Notes: a model not told the origin generated them from the sequence alone. 64,000 nt of DNA from Streptomyces sp. CG4 (GCF_041080655.1 NZ_CP163525.1:620001-684000), one strand, 5' to 3'. Counted from the first letter of the stretch, positions 1 through 9,551 are shown. A program made the numbers and translations.

Positions 1-708
1 GTCGGCGGTGGCCTGGACGGCGTCGTGCGGCTGACGACGCAGCTCAAGGACGCGATCGACGGGGGTGACCTCGCGGCCGCCCGCTCGGCCTGGCTGCCGG
101 CCCATCTGGAGTACGAGCGGCTGGGTGCGGCGTACGACGCCTTCGGGGACGCGGACGCAGCGATCAACGGCACCGGCGCCGGGCTGGCCGGCGGGGTGCA
201 CGACAAGGACTTCGCCGGGTTCCACCGCATCGAGTACGGGCTGTGGCACGGCGAGTCGGCCGCCCGGCTGCGCGCCCCGGCCGCGGCGCTGGTGAAGGCG
301 GTCACCGGGCTGCGGGACAGCTGGTCGCAGACCCGGATGGACCCCGCCCAGCTGGGTCTGCGCGCGCACGAGATCCTGGAGAACACCGTGCAGTTCGAGC
401 TGACCGGCCGTACCGACCACGGCAGCGGCAGCAACCTCGCCACCGCCCGCGCCAACCTGGACGGCACCCGCGAGGTGCTGTCCCAGTTGCGCCCGCTGCT
501 CACCACCCGGTACGCCGATCTGCCGCTCCTGGACAAGGAGTTGGACCGTGCCCAGCACACCCTCGACGGCTTCCGGCACAGCGACCGCTGGACCCCGCTC
601 GGCGAGCTGAGCCGCGCGCAGCGGGAGCAGGCCGACTCCGTGCTGGGCGACCTGGTGGAGCGGCTGGCCTCGGTGGCCACCCTGTGCGACCCGCGGAGGA
701 CCGTGTGA
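1..708 (+). CDS. efeO: Iron uptake system protein EfeO, C-terminal part (imelysin/M75 family)
   Basis: The reading frame is open from the first base, so the gene starts outside the window; the 235 codons seen are the C-terminal half. EfeO is the extracytoplasmic component of the EfeUOB ferrous iron importer and hands iron to the EfeU permease. The imelysin signature is visible as [10 protein letters not shown] near 200-240 nt, a G-x-H-x-x-E variant that in this family binds metal. The C-terminus is helical, as expected of the M75 bundle. The stop codon overlaps the GTG of the next gene by 4 bp (GTGA), so efeO and efeB are translationally coupled. The N-terminal signal or lipobox cannot be judged here. 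Confidence 0.88.
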   Translation, partial: VGGGLDGVVRLTTQLKDAIDGGDLAAARSAWLPAHLEYERLGAAYDAFGDADAAINGTGAGLAGGVHDKDFAGFHRIEYGLWHGESAARLRAPAAALVKAVTGLRDSWSQTRMDPAQLGLRAHEILENTVQFELTGRTDHGSGSNLATARANLDGTREVLSQLRPLLTTRYADLPLLDKELDRAQHTLDGFRHSDRWTPLGELSRAQREQADSVLGDLVERLASVATLCDPRRTV

Positions 709-1943
709 GCAGCGCCGAACGATCCGACGGCCTGGCCCGGCGCGGCTTCCTGCGCGGTGCCGCCCTGGCCGGCGCCGGCCTCGCCACGAGCGCCGCGGCC
801 CCCGCCACCGCCCCCGCCGCCGCTCCGGCCGGCGCGACGGATGCCGTCGCGCCCTTCCACGGCGTCCACCAGGCCTCGGCGATCGCGGCCCCGCGCCGCA
901 CGAGTGTGTTCGCCTCCCTCGACGTGACCGCCGGGAGCCGTGCGGACCTCACCGACCTGCTGCGCACGCTCACCGACCGGGCCCGCTTCCTCACCTCGGG
1001 CGGGACGCCGTCTCCGGCCGGTATCACCGCCCCGCCCACCGACTCGGGCGTCCTCGGCGACCAGCTGCCCTCCGGTCAACTGGCCGTCACCGTGGGCGTC
1101 GGCGCCTCGCTCTTCGACGACCGGTTCGGGCTGGCCGCGCAGCGGCCCCGCCGGCTGACCGCCATGCCCGAGTTCCCGGACGACGACCTCCGGGCGGACT
1201 GGTGCCACGGTGACCTGAGCCTCCACCTGCACGCCGACGAGCCGGACACCACCCTGCACGCACTGCGGGACATAGCCCGGCACACCCGGGGCGCCCTGCA
1301 GGTCCGCTGGCGGCTGGACGGCTTCTCCAGCCCGCCCCGGCCCTCCGGCACCCCGCGCAACCTCCTGGGGTTCAAGGACGGCACCGCCAACCCGGACGCC
1401 GCGAACGCCCGCGAGATGGACCGTCTGGTGTGGGTCGGCAAGGGCGCCGGCGAGCCGGACTGGGCGGCCGGCGGCAGCTATCAAGTCGTGCGGCTCATCC
1501 GGATGCTGGTGGAGTTCTGGGACCGGGTCTCGCTCAGCGAGCAGGAGCGGATGTTCGGCCGCGCCCGCTCCTCCGGGGCGCCGCTGGACGGCGACCACGA
1601 GCACGACACGCCGAAGTACGCCGACGACCCCAAGGGTGACGTCATCCCGCTGGACTCGCACATCCGCCTCGCCAACCCTCGCACGTCCGCCACCGCCGAC
1701 CAGCGCCTGCTGCGCCGTGCGTACAACTACGACCGGGGCATGGACGCCAACGGCAACCTGGACATGGGCCTGTTGTTCTGCTGCTACCAACAGGACCTGA
1801 AGCGGCAGTTCGAGACGGTGCAGCACCGGCTGGCGGGTGAGCCGCTGACGGACTACATCAGCCCGTTCGGCGGCGGCTACTTCTTCGCGCTGCCCGGCGT
1901 CAGGGATGCCTCGGACTGGTACGGGCGCGCCCTGTTCGGCTGA
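705..1943 (+). CDS. efeB: Deferrochelatase/DyP-type peroxidase EfeB (Tat-exported)
   Basis: 412-residue heme peroxidase of the DyP family, the EfeB partner of EfeO; it is proposed to oxidise Fe(II) or extract iron from heme outside the cell. The start is the GTG inside the GTGA overlap with efeO, chosen because it places a twin-arginine signal ([14 protein letters not shown], residues about 9-22) at the N-terminus. The hallmark DyP motif GxxDG is present as [10 protein letters not shown] near residue 222, and the proximal heme histidine is in SHIRLANPR near residue 320. Length is normal for Tat-exported EfeB. Operon with efeO; no separate promoter is possible. Confidence 0.93.
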   Translation: MSSAERSDGLARRGFLRGAALAGAGLATSAAAPATAPAAAPAGATDAVAPFHGVHQASAIAAPRRTSVFASLDVTAGSRADLTDLLRTLTDRARFLTSGGTPSPAGITAPPTDSGVLGDQLPSGQLAVTVGVGASLFDDRFGLAAQRPRRLTAMPEFPDDDLRADWCHGDLSLHLHADEPDTTLHALRDIARHTRGALQVRWRLDGFSSPPRPSGTPRNLLGFKDGTANPDAANAREMDRLVWVGKGAGEPDWAAGGSYQVVRLIRMLVEFWDRVSLSEQERMFGRARSSGAPLDGDHEHDTPKYADDPKGDVIPLDSHIRLANPRTSATADQRLLRRAYNYDRGMDANGNLDMGLLFCCYQQDLKRQFETVQHRLAGEPLTDYISPFGGGYFFALPGVRDASDWYGRALFG

Positions 1944-2120
1944 ACCTGTCCGGACAAGTCACCGGGCCGACCAGGTCAACACACAGTCAAGTTTTGCCCT
2001 GACATCCCTGACTTGGTGTTCACCTGCACGCCATGATGGCTCCGCCGACACGCTGCGCAACGGGCGCAGCATGCATGCTCGTACGACGCACAGACGTTCT
2101 GTCCGGAGGGGTAGACCACC

Positions 2121-3950
2121 ATGGCAAGCAGAGGAAGACGAGCCGCGATGCGGAGCCTGGGCGCACTGACGGGAGCCGCCGCGCTCACCGTGCTCGGCAG
2201 CAACGCGCCCGGCTGGGCGGCGGCGCCCACCGCGGCGAACGGCGGGCACTCCTCGACCGCGACGCCGATCAAGCACGTCGTCGTGCTCTTCGACGAGAAC
2301 ATCTCCTTCGACCACTACTTCGCCACGTACCCGAAGGCCGCGAACACCGACGGCACGAAGTTCACCGCGTCGAAGAACACCCCGAAGGACATCGACACCC
2401 TCGCGCACGCCGGGCTGCTGACGAAGAACCCGAACCAGTACGCGCCGAAGCGGCTGTCCTCGTCGCAGGCGATGACCTGCGACCAGAACCACTCCTACGG
2501 TGCGGAGCAGTACGCCTACAACGGCGGCAAGGCCGACCAGTTCGTGCAGAACACCGAGGTCGACAAGTGCAGCGGCGGCCTGTTCGGCGAGCCGGGCCTG
2601 GCGATGGACTACTACGACGGCAACACCGTCACCGGGCTGTGGAACTACGCCCAGAACTACTCGCTGAGCGACCGCTCCTACAGCTCGAACTACGGCCCGT
2701 CCACGCCCGGCGCCCTGAACCTGATCTCCGGCAACACGCACGGCGCGGTCTCCGTGGACGCGGCCACCGGCAAGCAGACGCCGAAGCCGGACGCGTACGC
2801 GATCGCGTCGCCCGACGCCAAGGGTGTCGGCACGGTCATAAACGACCCGGACCCGGCCTTCGACGACTGCTCCGGCAAGGACCACACCAGCACCAACGCG
2901 CTGGCGGCGCTGCAGGGCAAGAACATCGGTGACCTGCTCAACGCCAAGAAGGTCTCCTGGGGCTGGTTCCAGGGCGGCTTCCGTCCGTCGACCGCGTGGA
3001 ACGGCACGTCCGGCTCGTACGCCAAGTGCGACGCCGCGCACACCAACGTGGGCGGCGCGTCCGTGGTGGACTACAGCCCGCACCACAACCCGTTCTCGTA
3101 CTACAAGTCGACGGCGAACCCGCACCACCTGGCGCCGAAGTCCGTCTCGGAGATCGGCCACAGCGGTCAGGCCAACCACAACTACGACCTGACCGACTTC
3201 TCCGCCGCGCTCAAGGCGGGCAAGCTGCCGGCCGTCAGCTTCCTCAAGGCCGGTGAGTACCAGGACGGCCACGCCGGCTACTCCGACCCCACCGACGAGC
3301 AGCACTTCCTGATCGACCAGATCAACGCGATCCAGAGCTCGCCGCAGTGGAAGTCCACCGCGGTCGTGGTCGCCTACGACGACTCCGACGGCTGGTACGA
3401 CCACGCCTATGTCGTCCCGAAGAACGGTTCGGCGGACTCCACGGTCGCCTCCAACGGCAAGGCCACGGACAGCCAGGCCTGCCAGAAGGGCCCGAAGGCG
3501 TCCGGTGGTTACGCGGACCGCTGTGGCCCGGGTACCCGCCAGCCGCTGCTCGTCGTCTCGCCGTACAGCAAGGTGAACAAGGTCGACCACACGCTGACCA
3601 ACCAGGCGTCCATCACGCGCTTCATCGAGGACAACTGGAAGACCGGCCAGATCGGTGACCACTCCTTCGACGCGACGGCCGGCTCGCTGTCGGGCATGTT
3701 CGACTTCCGGCACCCGAACAACAAGCAGGTGCTGCTGAACTCCGACGGCTCCGTCAAGCACGTCGGCCCGATCCAGCACGTCGCCCCGGTGTCCACGAAC
3801 ATCACCCCGGGTCCGGCGATGCAGAACGCGGCCGACACGACCGACACCTCCGGCTTCCCGGCCCTGCCGGTCGGCCTCGGCGTGGGCGCCCTGGTGGCCG
3901 CGGGTGCGACCGGCACGTACCTGACGATGCGCCGCAGGCAGCGCGCCTGA
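2121..3950 (+). CDS. Secreted phosphoesterase (PF04185, phospholipase C/acid phosphatase type) with C-terminal membrane anchor
   Basis: 609 residues. An N-terminal signal (RR pair then a hydrophobic stretch, cleaved about residue 37) is followed by the phosphoesterase fold. Family motifs are KHVVVLFDENISFDHYF near residues 51-67, DQNHSYGAEQYAYNGGKADQF (split here by length) near 125, and a DDSDGWYDH segment near 425 that supplies metal ligands. These proteins hydrolyse phosphate mono- or diesters outside the cell. The C-terminus has one hydrophobic helix (about 580-602) followed by a basic MRRRQRA tail, so the enzyme is probably held on the membrane facing out. A GGAGGGG ribosome site lies 10 nt before the ATG. 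A single GTTCACC unit at 2018-2024 resembles half of a PHO box, too little to claim PhoP control. Confidence 0.85.
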   Translation: MASRGRRAAMRSLGALTGAAALTVLGSNAPGWAAAPTAANGGHSSTATPIKHVVVLFDENISFDHYFATYPKAANTDGTKFTASKNTPKDIDTLAHAGLLTKNPNQYAPKRLSSSQAMTCDQNHSYGAEQYAYNGGKADQFVQNTEVDKCSGGLFGEPGLAMDYYDGNTVTGLWNYAQNYSLSDRSYSSNYGPSTPGALNLISGNTHGAVSVDAATGKQTPKPDAYAIASPDAKGVGTVINDPDPAFDDCSGKDHTSTNALAALQGKNIGDLLNAKKVSWGWFQGGFRPSTAWNGTSGSYAKCDAAHTNVGGASVVDYSPHHNPFSYYKSTANPHHLAPKSVSEIGHSGQANHNYDLTDFSAALKAGKLPAVSFLKAGEYQDGHAGYSDPTDEQHFLIDQINAIQSSPQWKSTAVVVAYDDSDGWYDHAYVVPKNGSADSTVASNGKATDSQACQKGPKASGGYADRCGPGTRQPLLVVSPYSKVNKVDHTLTNQASITRFIEDNWKTGQIGDHSFDATAGSLSGMFDFRHPNNKQVLLNSDGSVKHVGPIQHVAPVSTNITPGPAMQNAADTTDTSGFPALPVGLGVGALVAAGATGTYLTMRRRQRA

Positions 3951-3995
3951 CCTTTCCCGCATGAAGCGCGCCCCCGGTCGGTGGCGAATTCCAGG

Positions 3996-4649
3996 GGTCG
4001 TTGCAACACTGCTGGTCAGCTGGCTAGGTCCAGGAGCTTAGCGAGGCGCTCGGCTGGGGTTTCCCAGCCGAGCGTTTTGCGTGGGCGGCTGTTCAGTTCG
4101 GCGGCGACGGCCGCCAGGTCCTCGGGGGTGTGAGCGGCCAGGTCGGTGCCCTTGCGAAAGTACTGTCGCAGCAAGCCGTTGGTGTTCTCGTTGGAGCCGC
4201 GGTGCCAGGGGCTGGCCGGGTCGCAGAAGTAGACCGGGATGTCGGTGGCAACGGTGAACGCCCGGTGGGCAGCCATCTCCGAGCCCTGGTCCCAGGTCAG
4301 GGATCGCCAGAGGTGCCGTGGGAGGGTCTGGACGGTCGTGGCGAGCGCGTTGCGGGTGGCGATAGCGCTGTGGCCGACCGGCAGGTGCACGAGCATGACG
4401 TAGCGGGTGGACCGCTCGACGAGGGTGCCGATGGCGGAACGGCCGTCCTTGCCGATGATGAGATCGCCCTCCCAGTGTCCGGGGACGGCCCGGTCGGCGG
4501 CTTCGGCAGGGCGTTCGCTGATCAGGACCATGTCCTTGATGGCACGGGAGGCACGCTTGTGGGCCTGGCGGTGCGCCCGCCGCCGGGCCCCCGGTTCTTC
4601 CGGATCTCGAACTCCATCGCATCCCCTGAGCTGGGGTGTTGCGACGACC
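3996..4649. mobile_element. IS30-family element with internal deletion (both terminal inverted repeats kept)
   Basis: Inverted repeats bound this short element: GGTCGTTGCAACAC at 3996-4009 and GTGTTGCGACGACC at 4636-4649 (13 of 14 bases pair). Between them lies only the catalytic C-terminal half of an IS30 transposase on the minus strand. A complete IS30 relative is about 1.0-1.3 kb; this one is about 650 bp. The missing part is the N-terminal HTH and linker, lost by an internal deletion that left the promoter-proximal end in place. No clear target-site duplication is visible beside the repeats. It may still be mobilised in trans if a full copy exists elsewhere. Confidence 0.72.
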
Positions 4650-4651
4650 AC
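4016..4651 (-). pseudogene. IS30-family transposase, N-terminally deleted
   Basis: About 211 codons. Residues from about 42 on match the IS30 DDE core: first Asp in GHWEGDLIIG, second Asp in LTWDQGSEM, Glu in GSNENTNGLLR, then the RPRKTLGWETPAERL tail that ends nearly all IS30 transposases. The first 35 or so codons read straight out of the inverted repeat and are not transposase-like. A second short frame there (ATG, then EFEIRKNR) may be the original N-terminus. The HTH region that binds the repeats is missing, so the product should not transpose the element by itself. The open frame has no good ribosome site. Confidence 0.75.
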
Positions 4652-4696
4652 TAGAACTCAAGCTGCGACGGGGGCGCGTTCGTGTGCGGGTCCTGC

Positions 4697-5992
4697 TCAG
4701 TCGAGTCCGAGGCCGCGGCGGCCGGTGGTGCCCAGCCGGTCGGCGGTGAAACGGCCGGTCCAGGAACGCTCGTAGTGCTCCTCGGGGAAGTCGCCCGGGC
4801 TGGAGCCGGAGAGGAAGGCCTCGCGTACGGAGGCCGCGTACCGCTCGTTGCGCGGGCACCAGGGCGCGGCGGGGATGTACATGACGTTGCCCCAGCCCTT
4901 CTGGTCCCGCACCGGGGCGACGCTGTGGATCATGTCGCAGTGCCACCAGACGGAGTCGCCGGCCCGCACGTCCGGGATGCCGGTGAGCGCCTCCAGCAGC
5001 AGCGGGTGCCACTTCTCGCTCGCGGGGAAGACCTGGTCGACGGTGACGCCGCACATGTCGTCGTCGGGGACGTCCGGCAGCAGGGGGCGCAGCATCAGAC
5101 AGGCCATCGCCTCGGGGACCGGCACGGTGTGCAGCACGCCCTGGTCGTGGTCCATGTCGGACAGCGCGGTCCAGCCCTGGAAGGTGCGGAACGCCGAGCA
5201 CATGGTGGAGCCCGGGTACTGCGGGCCGGCGGTGCGGTGCGCGGCGTCCCAGGGGTCGTAGCTCTCGACGCTTCCGTCGAAGAGGTGCCGGAACGCGCGC
5301 TGATAGGCCTCGGTCATCCACAGGTCGAGGGTGCCGGGATCGCAGTGGGGGCCGAGGCCGCGGGAGTCGGTGCCCGGCGGGCGGCGCCGGATGCGGTCGG
5401 GGTAGAGCGCGTCACGGTCGGGGTCGAACCAGCGCACGCCGTCGGAGGTGTGCGTCCAGAAGGAGTTCAGGAAGGACTGCACACGGGCCGTGCGGTCGCT
5501 CTGCCGGGCCTCCATCTGGGCCGTGGACCAGTAGATCGGATAGATCTCGGGCTTGGAGCCGACGCTGCCGAAGAAGTCGTCGCCGGGCCCGGTGTAGTTC
5601 TCGAAGAACCGGTTGCGCTCGACGTAGTCGACGATCGACGCGTCCCAGGCGAGGGCCTGTTCGCGCGGGAAGTGGCCGCGTACGACGAGACATCCGCGCT
5701 GCTTCACCAGGTCGGCCTGCGCGGCGCGCACGGTGCCGTTCTCGATGTCGGCGTAGTCGATCACCGGCCAGACGCGCTCCCCGGCCTCCCGCTCCGCCTT
5801 GATCTCGGCGACCCGGGCGGCCACGCGCCGCTCGGCGGCGGCGTACACCTCCGCGACGGACCGTCCGGAGGCCTCGATCCGGGCCCGCAGCGCCTGCTTG
5901 ATCCCGCGGATCGCGGCGGGCAGATCCTCGGGGACGGTCTCCCAGTGCGGCAGCTGCGCGGACGACTGCTGCTGGTCGGCGACGCGTGTCAT
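4697..5992 (-). CDS. DUF1479 family protein (YbiU-like, Fe(II)/2-oxoglutarate dioxygenase fold)
   Basis: 431 residues, cytoplasmic, no signal. DUF1479 proteins have a double-stranded beta-helix like phytanoyl-CoA dioxygenases. The likely iron facial triad is HCD in GPHCDPGTLDLW (residue about 216) and a distal His in WWHCDMIHSVAPV (about 354); YIPAAPWCPRNERY follows, as in the family. The substrate is not known for any member with certainty. The gene is divergent from a ROK-type repressor, with an 81-bp gap holding two copies of A(C/G)TCCTTAC, which suggests a regulated, sugar- or metabolite-responsive function. The ATG at 5992 gives MTRVADQQQ. It sits just beyond the IS30 remnant, but its coding sequence is intact. 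Confidence 0.8.
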   Translation of the reverse strand: MTRVADQQQSSAQLPHWETVPEDLPAAIRGIKQALRARIEASGRSVAEVYAAAERRVAARVAEIKAEREAGERVWPVIDYADIENGTVRAAQADLVKQRGCLVVRGHFPREQALAWDASIVDYVERNRFFENYTGPGDDFFGSVGSKPEIYPIYWSTAQMEARQSDRTARVQSFLNSFWTHTSDGVRWFDPDRDALYPDRIRRRPPGTDSRGLGPHCDPGTLDLWMTEAYQRAFRHLFDGSVESYDPWDAAHRTAGPQYPGSTMCSAFRTFQGWTALSDMDHDQGVLHTVPVPEAMACLMLRPLLPDVPDDDMCGVTVDQVFPASEKWHPLLLEALTGIPDVRAGDSVWWHCDMIHSVAPVRDQKGWGNVMYIPAAPWCPRNERYAASVREAFLSGSSPGDFPEEHYERSWTGRFTADRLGTTGRRGLGLD

Positions 5993-6073
5993 GGCCCGGC
6001 TCCTTTGGTCAGGACTCCTTACCAAATCCAGGCTAGGGGCACGACCGACCTTTAGGCAACAGTCCTTACTAGA
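5993..6073. promoter_or_regulatory. Divergent promoter/operator between DUF1479 gene and ROK regulator
   Basis: The 81-bp gap holds a repeated nonamer, ACTCCTTAC at 6014-6022 and AGTCCTTAC at 6061-6069 (8 of 9 identical, same orientation, centres 47 bp apart). The local AT content (ACCAAATCC, TTTAGGCAAC) is higher than in the flanks. The repeats are natural candidates for the ROK repressor binding sites. The second copy almost touches the ROK start, which would suit autoregulation. Confidence 0.45.
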
Positions 6074-7219
6074 ATGGTCCGCATGACCCCGGCCAAGCCC
6101 TCCCTGGACATGCTGCGCGCTCTCACGGACGAGCACGTGCTGCGCACCCTCATGGACCATCCACGCCTGACGCGGGCGGAGATCTCGGCGCTGACCGGCA
6201 TCTCGAAGCCGACCATCTCCGACGGCGTGCAGCGTCTGGCCGACGCGGGTCTGCTGGTGGACACCGGCGAGCGCACGACGGGACGCGGACGCGCGGGCTC
6301 CTACTACGCACTGGCACCCCGGCTCGGGCTCGCCCTGGTCGCGAGCATCTCCCCGTACGGCGTGACGGCCGAGGCGGTGGACGCGCACGGCGCCGCCGTC
6401 GCCGAGACCCGGGTCGAGCTCGGCCGCAACGCGGGCGAGCACCTCGCGGTCAAGGCCCTGGCGCAGGCCGCCCGCCGGCTGGGCAGGACGGCACCGGGCG
6501 GACTGCGCACCGCGGTCGTCAGCGCCGCCGATCCCGTCGACCGCGCGACCGGCCGGCTGGTCCGGCTGCCCGACTCGCCGTTCCTGGTCGGCGACCTCGA
6601 CCCCACCGCCGTCCTCGCCCCGTACGTCGACGGACCCGTGCTGGTGGACAACGACGTCAACTGGGCCGCCCGCGCGGAGCGTTCCACGGGATGCGCCGCC
6701 GGCGTCGACGACTTCGTCTACGTCCACCTCGGCGAGGGGCTGGGCTGTGCGGTGGTCGCCGACGGCGCCGTACGGCGCGGCCACCGGGGCCTCAGCGGCG
6801 AGATCGCCCACGTGCCCACGGCCGGACCGGACGGTACGGCGATGCCGCTGATCGAGGTGTTCGCCGTGCTCGGCCTGCGCCGGGCCGACTCGACGGCCAT
6901 CGACGTCGCGACGCTGGAGGCGGCCGTCGCCGGTGACGACGAGCAGGCCCACCGGGTGCGGGAGACCCTCGCCCGGGCTGTCGGCGGCGTCGTGTCCGCG
7001 GCCGTCTGCCTCACCGACCCGGAGCTGATCGTGATCGCCGGCGAGTGGGGCCGCCATCCGCGCCTGATCGCCGCGTTCGAGGCGCACGCGGCCCGCGGCC
7101 CACGCCCGGTCCGCATCGCGGCCGGAAGCGTGTCCGCGCCCGACCTGACGGGGGCACGCACGCGTGCCGTGGACGAACTGCGCACCCTGATCGTCCGGTC
7201 CGCGCACCCCGACGCATGA
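6074..7219 (+). CDS. ROK family transcriptional regulator (winged HTH + ROK domain)
   Basis: 381 residues. The N-terminal winged helix spans about 10-65 (LTRAEISALTGISKPTISDGVQRLADAGLL is the recognition region, given here in two overlapping motifs). The ROK domain follows; VDNDVNWAARAE is the conserved Asn-Asp-x-Asn loop. The zinc motif of ROK proteins (C-x-C-G-x2-G-C after the GExxH segment) is replaced by SGEIAHVPTAGPDG, with no cysteines, so zinc binding is probably lost. ROK repressors respond to sugars or sugar phosphates; the divergent DUF1479 gene is the obvious target. The ATG at 6074 (MVRM) and the ATG at 6083 are both possible starts; neither has a strong ribosome site, as the gap is short. 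Confidence 0.86.
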   Translation: MVRMTPAKPSLDMLRALTDEHVLRTLMDHPRLTRAEISALTGISKPTISDGVQRLADAGLLVDTGERTTGRGRAGSYYALAPRLGLALVASISPYGVTAEAVDAHGAAVAETRVELGRNAGEHLAVKALAQAARRLGRTAPGGLRTAVVSAADPVDRATGRLVRLPDSPFLVGDLDPTAVLAPYVDGPVLVDNDVNWAARAERSTGCAAGVDDFVYVHLGEGLGCAVVADGAVRRGHRGLSGEIAHVPTAGPDGTAMPLIEVFAVLGLRRADSTAIDVATLEAAVAGDDEQAHRVRETLARAVGGVVSAAVCLTDPELIVIAGEWGRHPRLIAAFEAHAARGPRPVRIAAGSVSAPDLTGARTRAVDELRTLIVRSAHPDA

Positions 7220-7284
7220 ACACGCGACGGCACCGCCCGGGAAATCGGGTGGTCGGCCCGCGGCGGCGATGGTGAGATGGCGCG

Positions 7285-8286
7285 ATGCACCGTGCGTATG
7301 CGATCGCCGTGGACCGGAGCACCTACCAGTACGCGCCGACTCCGTGGGAACAGGAGTCGTGGCGGGACGCGGCCATGGCCTGGGTGGCGGACCGGCTCGC
7401 CGAACGCGGCCTGCGGATGGGCGGTGACCTCGCGGTACGGCTGCGTCCGTGGTCCGTGCTGGTGCGGGTGCCCGTCGAGGGGCGGGACGCCGTCTGGTTC
7501 AAGGCGAATCCGCCGGCCGGCGCCTTCGAGGGGCCGTTGACCGCGGCGCTGGCCCGCTGGGTGCCGGGGCAGGTCCTGGAGCCACTGGCCGTCGACGCCG
7601 AGCGCGCGTGGGTGCTGCTGCCCGACGGCGGAGAACTGTTCCGCTCCGTGCTCTCCCGCGCGCCGGTCGAGCCGCGGGCCTGGGAGGACCTGCTGCGCCA
7701 GTACGCGAGCCTGCAGCAGGCCGTGACCCCGCACGCGCACGAGATCGAACGGCTCGGGGTGCCCTCCACCCGGACCCTCGACCTGCCCTCGGCGTTCGAC
7801 AGACTGCTCACGCACAACACCGCGCTGCTTCCGGAGACCCGCGCCCGGCTGGAGCGGCTACGGCCCCGCCTCACGGACTGGTGCGCCGAACTCGCGTCCG
7901 CCGGCATCGAGGACACGCTGGACCATGCCGACCTGCACGACGGCCAGCTGTTCCGGCCGGCACCGGGCCGGTACACCTTCTTCGACTGGGGCGACGCGGC
8001 CGTCTCGCACCCGTTCTGCAGCCTGCGGATCCCGGTCGAAAAGGCGCGGGCACGATACGGACCGCAGGTCCTGCCCCGCCTGCTCGACGCCTACCTGGAG
8101 GCCTGGACGGCTCCCGGCCGCACAGCGGCGGACCTGCGCCGCGCCGCACACCTCGCCTGGCGCCTGAGCGCCCTCGGCCGCGCCGCGTCCTGGGGTCGCA
8201 CGTTCCCGGACCCGTCGAGGACGGCCTCGGGCGACGAACACAGCGCCGAGTCCCTGCTGGACCTGCTCAACGAGCCCCCGTTCTGA
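7285..8286 (+). CDS. APH/phosphotransferase-like kinase protein
   Basis: 333 residues. The C-terminal half carries the kinase catalytic loop as LDHADLHDGQLF near residue 215, which matches the aminoglycoside phosphotransferase H-x-D-x-H-x-x-N motif with Gln in place of the metal-binding Asn, and FFDWGD near 232 in the DFG position. The N-terminal lobe has the VWFKANPP strand with a lysine in the expected ATP-binding place. Family members phosphorylate small molecules (aminoglycosides, choline, hydroxyurea-like compounds). The substrate here cannot be told, and a resistance role should not be assumed. It is a stand-alone gene between the ROK regulator and a lipoprotein gene. Confidence 0.7.
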   Translation: MHRAYAIAVDRSTYQYAPTPWEQESWRDAAMAWVADRLAERGLRMGGDLAVRLRPWSVLVRVPVEGRDAVWFKANPPAGAFEGPLTAALARWVPGQVLEPLAVDAERAWVLLPDGGELFRSVLSRAPVEPRAWEDLLRQYASLQQAVTPHAHEIERLGVPSTRTLDLPSAFDRLLTHNTALLPETRARLERLRPRLTDWCAELASAGIEDTLDHADLHDGQLFRPAPGRYTFFDWGDAAVSHPFCSLRIPVEKARARYGPQVLPRLLDAYLEAWTAPGRTAADLRRAAHLAWRLSALGRAASWGRTFPDPSRTASGDEHSAESLLDLLNEPPF

Positions 8287-8513
8287 GGGAGTTCGGCCTG
8301 GGGCGAGCATCGGTACGGCGGGTGTTCCTCACACGGTGGGCCAGGTGTCGTCGCGTCAGGCCGGGGACGAGGGACGTTGCAGCCGAGCCCCTCCAAGGCC
8401 GACTCGCGGAGGGTGGCGATCGGAGTACGGAACCGTCCCCGCGGGCCACACCCCGCCGGTCGGTCCGCCGTGCGCGCTCGCCCGGCCCCGCCACCCGGCG
8501 GACACTGGACCCC

Positions 8514-9551
8514 ATGACCCCACGGGATCCTGCGACCGTGACTCGTACGCCCACCGCTCCCCCGCCCGGTCGCCGGGCCGTGCTGGCCGTCCTCGCCGGA
8601 GTCGCGCTCGGCGCGGCCGGCTGCTCCGGTCGTACGGCACCGGCCGGGCACCCACGCCAAGGGGCACCGACCCAGGGGGCACCGAGCCACAGCGGTTCGC
8701 CTTCGCCGTCCCCCGGCCTCCCGCACACCACGCCCTGGCGGCCGACGTCCGCCGAAGTCCAGCCGGCGGCCAAGCTGCGCGCCGTGCAGTTGGTTGAGGC
8801 GATCGGTGCGTGGCCGGCCGGGCACGGCGGTGCGGCGGCGGCACGGGCGAGGGTCGCGGCGCTCGGGCTGCCGACGGCCCTCGTGGACCAGACCGGGCCG
8901 CTGCTGCCGGCGGCCGACGCGGCGGCGCTGCAGGTCGTGGACGCGCAGTACGGCGGGATCCTGTCCCGGTCGGCCAGTGTGCTGGTGGTGTGCCGGCAGT
9001 GGACCCGGCGCGGCGGCACGGTGAGCGCGGGCGGGACGACGGTCGACGTGCGCCTGTCGCGGTCGGGGGCGGGGTCGGGCTGGACGGTTGACGCGCTGCA
9101 TCCGGCCGACCCGGGACCGGCCGCCCGGTCGTTGGCGCCGGACGTCCGGACCGTGCTGTCCGACGACCGGATCACGCTGCCGCCCGCCGCCGTGGCGGAC
9201 CTGCGCAGTGGTCAGGTGCACACCAGCGTGGCCGGGGCGATGCTCGCGCTGGCGCGGACGTACCGGCTGGAGGTCAGCGTCGTCCGCTCCGGGCATCCGC
9301 TGGACGTCTTCGGCACCAGCCGGCCCAGCGACCATCCGCGGGGCCGAGCCTTCGACGTGTGGCGGATCGACGGCCACGCGGTCGTCGACCCGGCGACCTC
9401 ACGTGGCCTGATCGAGCAGTTCATGCGGGACGCGGCGGCCGCCGGATCGTACAACGTGGGCGGTCCCGTGCTGCTGTCCGGCGGCGGCCCCGGCCAGTTC
9501 TTCAGCGACGCCACCCATCACGACCACGTGCACATCGGCTTCCGCAGCTGA
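8514..9551 (+). CDS. Lipoprotein with peptidase M15/VanY-like C-terminal domain
   Basis: 345 residues. The start at 8514 gives a lipoprotein signal, hydrophobic VLAVLAGVALGAAGC with the lipobox Cys near residue 38, followed by a Pro/Ser/Gly linker to about 85. The C-terminal third has SDHPRGRAFDVW (about residues 271-282) and a terminal HHDHVHIGF, the H-x6-D and H-x-H zinc ligands of M15 D-Ala-D-Ala metallopeptidases. A role in cell-wall trimming outside the membrane is likely. The middle region (90-230) is not recognised. The same frame is open far upstream, but that part is the shadow of the kinase gene. Confidence 0.72.
   Translation: MTPRDPATVTRTPTAPPPGRRAVLAVLAGVALGAAGCSGRTAPAGHPRQGAPTQGAPSHSGSPSPSPGLPHTTPWRPTSAEVQPAAKLRAVQLVEAIGAWPAGHGGAAAARARVAALGLPTALVDQTGPLLPAADAAALQVVDAQYGGILSRSASVLVVCRQWTRRGGTVSAGGTTVDVRLSRSGAGSGWTVDALHPADPGPAARSLAPDVRTVLSDDRITLPPAAVADLRSGQVHTSVAGAMLALARTYRLEVSVVRSGHPLDVFGTSRPSDHPRGRAFDVWRIDGHAVVDPATSRGLIEQFMRDAAAAGSYNVGGPVLLSGGGPGQFFSDATHHDHVHIGFRS

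Noticed and set aside
2018..2024. GTTCACC as a PHO box before the phosphoesterase
   Set aside because: Only one repeat unit is seen; PhoP operators need at least two 11-bp repeats.
1959..3962. Minus-strand open frame of 667 codons opposite the phosphoesterase
   Set aside because: Val/Arg/Gly-rich mirror of a real gene, no domain and no ribosome site; typical of GC-rich DNA.
7285..8286. Aminoglycoside resistance gene
   Set aside because: Kinase loop is APH-like, but the family is broad and nothing points to antibiotic substrates.
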